A DNA stretch of 64,000 nt from Piromyces finnis (Eukaryota > Neocallimastigomycota > Neocallimastigomycetes > Neocallimastigales > Neocallimastigaceae), in NCBI GenBank assembly GCA_002104945.1, contig MCFH01000016.1, positions 496,001 to 560,000 on the forward strand, given 5' to 3'. Position numbers and translations under genes: made by a program. Positions 59,098 to 64,000 of this stretch are shown piece by piece. The notes under the pieces were generated by a model. It was not told where the DNA came from. It worked only from the letters and a program-made list of their open reading frames with translations, and did no database searches. Numbering within the stretch: the first letter of the stretch is position 1; each line of letters begins with the position of its first letter.

Positions 59098-59414
59098 AAG
59101 AATTTTCTATTTTGAAAAATTATAGTATAATATAATTATTATTATTATATATATTAAAAATAATGTGAGGATAAAAAAAAATAATTATTATTAAAAAAAA
59201 AAAAAAAACAATTAAAAAATATGAATTTATATATTGTATTCAATATTATAAAAATAAAATATATAAATATAGATTAAATAACAATACATGTGTTGAATTT
59301 AAACAAACATTATTAATATAAATCTATATAAATAGGAAGAAATCATATTTTATTTTATTTTATTTTTAATTATTATTAATATGCATTTATTTTATTTTAT
59401 TTTATTTATTTATT

Positions 59415-59453
<39 letters not shown>

Positions 59454-60056
59454 AGTGAAAAATATGTAAATTAAAGTGTAAGTAAATTGTTTATTTAATG
59501 TTTTAAATGCTTAAGTATGTTAATTACAATTTATTTTAATAGGTTTAATACTTTTTTATAAAAATATCTAGAAAAGTTTGAATTTTATTTTATTATAATA
59601 AAGAAGCGAAAAAATAATTATCATGTAATAACACAATTAAGAAATAATACCAATTTTTATTATTAATATATGTAATTAAATAAAAATAATTGTTAAAATA
59701 AATATTGTTTTGAACAAAGATTAAAGTAATAAATAAGATTGTATCGGGAAGGTGTTTTTTTTTTTTTTTTTTTTTTTAAAGTTATTTCTTTAATTTGCAT
59801 TAAATATTCAAAAAGTTACTAATTCAATTAATACTATATATTTTAATATAAGGATTAATAACCAAATAATTGATTAATAATTTTATTAATTGATTTTTAT
59901 AAATATAAATATTAAGTTATATTAACAATCATCTATATAATTAATTTTTGAATTAAAAGCTTTTTTTTTTTTTTTTTTTTTTTTTTAATTATTGTTTATA
60001 ATATGTTTAAATTCATATTATTATACTAGATGTTTTAACATTATCAAACATATAAT
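59098..60056. other. AT-rich spacer between convergent genes
   Basis: Long T run at 59419-59452, others near 59757-59777 and 59961-59986. No gene seen. Confidence 0.65.
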
Positions 60057-61662
60057 TTATTTTGTGTTTAGTTTTTTTAATGGATTGGTTGGGGAAGTAT
60101 TTGGAGTTTGGAATCCATTATCAGTAATATTCCTGTCTGGGTCATAGAAACTAGAATTACGACTATGCGTGAGTGGAGAATAATAATCAGCTTCTCTACC
60201 ATTATCTTCATAGAAATTATCGGGGTTGACAGGTTCTTTAGAATAGAGAAGGTGATGATGAACGCGATTTTTACCTTTTTTAATAATAGAAGTAGTGACA
60301 GTAGATGTTGTAGTGAAAGTAGTTGGGGAAGAAGTAGATGGTGTAATGGAGGAAATAAGAGAAGAAGAGTTTGATAATGAGGTATTAGAATTCATTTCCT
60401 CGTTTTTTTCTCCACTTGTTAATTTTCTACTATAATTGCTACCATTCGTAAAAGAACTTATTCTAGCTTTTCCGTCCATTACAACATTAATAGCTTTTTC
60501 TTTAACATCTGTAATAATATCATCAAGATTAACTGGGATAAAATGGTTATTCCTCTTTTTATGTTCCGTAATTTTTGAATCTGACTGTGATGATTTAGGA
60601 ATACTAAAATGATTAGGAATATTGCTACCTCTACTATGATTAAGTTCAGTTTCTGTATTATTAGATTGATTTTTTAAATATCTTTTACGATGTGGTTGAT
60701 CATGAATTGAAAAACGTTTTTTTATTATTTTCTTTTCATTGACTGTGGTGTTAGTAGTGATAGTTACATTTAAGGCTTTTGTATTTTTTGTAGTAGCAGA
60801 GGTTGAAGGAATAAGTTTTTTTTCATCATTTAATAAATTAGTAGATGTTAAGCAATCATTATTTTCGAACATCTTATTTCCACTTTCATAAACGGTTGCT
60901 GTAGTTATAGAAGTAGTTGCGTTATAATTATTTGCTCTTAAATTAATGTGTGATTCTTTTGCAATAATTACGTCGCTTTTAGTATTATTTTGAAGTGCAT
61001 TCTTTATGCCTATAATAATATATAATGATTTATGATAAAACATTACATTTATATTATTTTAAATATTATATATTTTTATTAAATAGTAGTAATGTTTGTA
61101 TATATTAATATTTTTTTTTAAAATCATTAATTAAAATAGTTACCAGTACTTAATGAAGACTCTTCAGACTTGAGATCTGATATAAATTTTTTGTTATGAA
61201 GAGAATCCTTTTTGAAAGTGAAATTCATATTAACTTTTTGAATGATACTTGGATTCTTTTGAGTAGTATTACCATTCTCCATAGATTGAGAAATATGATC
61301 AAAGCGTTTAGCGCTTGCCGCATTTTGGGAGAGATCAATATCTAAATCTAAATGCTTTTTAATATTATTTGGTTCTGAAGTATTACTATCTACAGGTTTA
61401 TTAAATGAGATATCAATTGGTTTAGTTTCTGTTGTAGCTATATTTATTTTTGATGAAGAATTTTCTTCATGGGGTTGTGAAGGAATGACTTTTTGTGTAT
61501 TAGATTCATCAGAAACAATAATAGTATCATATTGTGGAACTTTATTATAAACATTACGAGATTCGAAATTTTTTAAGATAATGCTATTTATAAGACTATT
61601 AGGATTTTGGATAGAAATGTCATTCATAATGGAAGAAGAAGTAGAGGTTGAACTTGCATTTA

Positions 61663-61705
<43 letters not shown>

Positions 61706-63156
61706 TTTATTTATTACCATATTCAATTCTTCAATTAAATTAATTTTTCTTTGAGACTTATTATCTACGGTATTAATAGAATCATTATTATTATTTATAT
61801 TATTATTAATATCATTATTTATGAAGGTATTATTGGTAGTATTATTTATAGTTGGTGATGACTGTTTTTCATTAGTATTATTATTTTCTATTATTATATT
61901 TTTTGTTTCTCCAATAGAAGATTGATATTCAGAATCTAAATTAAATAATGAATTTTCTAATTCAGATATAAAGTTATTATTAACATTTTCTTGTTTCACA
62001 GTTTCAATAATACTTTCTATAAGTTGTTTTTCTTTAGGATAATTATCTAATGATGGAGTTGGCTCCATACAAGCCAAAAGACGTAAAAGAAGATATGGTG
62101 AACGTTTTAATAAATCCAATGATGGTGTTTTCCTTAGGGCTAATTGCTCTTGTGTTGATAGTTTTCTTGATGAGGTATTTGAATCAGAAGATAATTTTTT
62201 TTCTTTTAATCCATCTTTTTCTGAAGGTTCCTCATTTAAATCTATTATAATAATATCATTTTGTATCATAATTATAATTATTTTAATAAATAATGTAGAA
62301 TTTAAAAAAATTAAAATAATGATATTATAGATTTAACTATTATTATTATTATTATATTAAAAGTATAAATATAAGACTATTATTGCTTATTGACTTTATT
62401 TTTTATATACAGGGAAACAAATATTCAAATAGAATAAAATAATATACCTTGTTGATTATTAAAAGTATTACCAATATTATTTTTTTCTGGACTTAATTGT
62501 TCGTTTATAGGTGATGCAACCATAGGATTAATAATGGATATAGTGGCATTCTCATTATGGAGGGGACTAAGTGATATTTTACATTCGTCCGTTGAAGTAT
62601 CATTTTCTACTGTAAGTGTTGGTAAATGATGTCCTATTTTTAATGGTCCTGGTTTTTTTTTATGCAGTGTAGAATTAGGAAGTCGTGGACTACTACTTCC
62701 ATTTTTATAATATTTTGGGATACGAAGAGGAAGAAAGTTCTTTTGTTTGGAAATGTGAACAATTAAAGATTTTTTTAGATTAGTGAATGAAATTTTTTTC
62801 CAATTATCAGTTAAAAGTTTTTTGTAATCAGGTTCTTCGTTTTCATATCCTAGATCTAATTGAGTTTGAATGAATCTCTTTAAAACTTTATAATTATACA
62901 AAATACAAAAATTAATAAAAATCATTATAAATACATATATATTAATGAAATAAAAGTAATTATTGTTTCTCTTTTTTAGATATATATAAATATTAAATGA
63001 CTTTACCATAAAATAGAGAATTCCTTATAAGTTGACAATATAAAACGTTTATACTATGATAAATAAGTTGTTCTGATTCATCTAAACTTTTATCTACAAT
63101 TGATTTGATATATAAAAAAGTATTTATATTAATCCCTTTATTGTTATATAATTTTT

Positions 63157-63195
<39 letters not shown>

Positions 63196-63742
63196 AATAT
63201 TAAAAATTTTATTTGATTTAGCATTAAATTCCTTTGTGTAATCTACTTTACCTTTTGATTTATCTTTGGATAATCTTTCAATTTTTCCTTTTTCTATTTC
63301 ACTTACAAATTCTTCAAATCTATCATCATTTACATCAATAGGTGATGGATAAGCTAGTAAAGCTCTTGTTAATTGCCATTTTATTTTACTTTGTATACAT
63401 CTGTCACATGCTTCTAAAATCATAATTTCTACCACTATGTTAGAATATGTTTTAGTATATAAAATAATTAAAAAGTATAAAATATTAAAATATTAATGAA
63501 AATTCATGAGTTAATTAATTCATTGGAAAACAACTTTTTAGAATATTATTGTTTAAAACTTTGCAATATTAAAAACTATTTTCTATTATATATATAATTT
63601 TTCTATACTAATAATTATATTTTATATTTTTTTTTCACTTTATATTACCTCCAGTATTTTTTCTATTAAGAATACCGGACTTGGTATTTGTAATTTCAGA
63701 AATACTTAAATTGGCATAGTTTCTATGGCTTTCAAATTTCAT
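60057..63742 (-). CDS. Low-complexity protein of unknown function, 950 aa
   Basis: Exons (minus strand) 63649..63742, 63252..63434, 63007..63093, 62448..62885, 61144..62241 and 60057..61009 join in frame; all five introns are phase 1. I choose the ATG at 63742, giving MKFESHRNYANLSISEITN. The N-terminal 200 residues look folded: EACDRCIQSKIKWQLTRALL, EQLIYHSINVLYCQLIRNSL and VLKRFIQTQLDLGYENEEPD, with a possible short Cys pair (CDRC). A helical patch in the middle (SLDLLKRSPYLLLRLLACME) is followed by a long Asn/Ser/Thr-rich disordered C-terminal half ending PNTSPTNPLKKLNTK. No catalytic motif is recognised. It could be a regulatory or scaffold protein. The join of exon 2 to exon 3 relies on a GTAAAG donor chosen by phase; a GTAAGT nearby has the wrong phase. 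Confidence 0.68.
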
Positions 63743-64000
63743 GATGTTATATGAAATTTTAATTATTAAATTAAAATATCAGAAATATTTTGTTGTTGTA
63801 AAAAATATAAATATAATATTGTGGAGTGGTAATTGATTAAATGTTAATGAAATACTGTTTTAGACAAGCATTTATACCAATCTTTTATTTAAGTTTAATT
63901 ACTATATATATTAAATTTTTATAAGAATATAATGATATAATTGTAATGTAATATAAAGAGTTAGTATTTTAATATTTATTATTTTTAAATATATTTATTG
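63743..64000. other. Upstream flank of the 950-aa protein gene
   Basis: AT-rich, no feature supported. Confidence 0.5.

Noticed and set aside
63314-63320. GTAAGT donor in the second exon of the 950-aa protein gene
   Set aside because: Its phase does not fit the next exon; the GTAAAG at 63251 does.
1-64000. tRNA or rRNA genes
   Set aside because: Looked for GC-richer cloverleaf-like stretches and B-box sequences; none was convincing by eye. A tRNAscan run would be decisive.

Overview
The window looks like nuclear DNA from a flagellated (zoosporic) fungus, most probably an anaerobic gut fungus of the Neocallimastigomycota. The evidence is: extremely AT-rich intergenic DNA full of A/T, AAT and TA runs; genes cut by short (about 60-200 bp) GT-AG introns; a CotH-family secreted protein; and an ODA16/DAW1-type dynein-assembly protein, which only an organism with flagella should need. 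The taxonomic call is an inference; no database was consulted.

Layout. 221-1670 (+): 3' part of a DAW1/ODA16 WD40 gene. 2315-3960: a 5'-truncated LINE (family A) with a target-site duplication. 3961-8728: long gene-free AT-rich stretch. 8729-10216 (+): Ser/Asn-rich protein of unknown role. 13712-15745 (+): CotH-like protein, 3 exons. 16208-22937: head-to-tail array of four truncated or internally deleted copies (B1-B4) of a second LINE (family B). 24124-25263 (-): tubby-like/LOR protein with His- and Gly/Tyr/Asp-rich tail. 26545-28742 (-): eIF3e, 11 exons, divergent from 29494-30387 (+): ribosomal protein L18. 31108-36850: complete family B LINE (B5) with intact 1516-aa ORF, tandem 5' monomers and a perfect 15-bp target-site duplication. 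37828-38673 (-): EMC2. 41082-41947 (+): ER/secretory cyclophilin. 42396-45303 (-): 879-aa WD40 protein. 46001-47877 (-): GET2/CAMLG-like receptor. 49436-52682 (+): NOC2. 53595-54216 (+): ribosomal protein S15a (uS8). 54598-57894 (-): CHERP-like CID/RS/G-patch/zinc-knuckle splicing factor. 58708-59097 (+): small unknown protein. 60057-63742 (-): 950-aa low-complexity protein of unknown role.

The host genes are mainly housekeeping: translation (eIF3e, L18, S15a), ribosome assembly (NOC2), membrane-protein insertion (EMC2, GET2), protein folding (cyclophilin), splicing (CHERP-like) and flagellar assembly (DAW1). Gene models were built by hand, joining exons so that splice phases match; each listed join sums to a whole number of codons.

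The most unusual material is the family B LINE. It has a single fused ORF (N-terminal region, AP-endonuclease, reverse transcriptase, CCHC). Its 5' leader begins with two 124-bp tandem monomers that each fold into three hairpins, and downstream leader hairpins show a compensatory change between copies. Three deleted relatives start at the same internal 5' boundary, one of them reduced to little more than leader plus 3' end.
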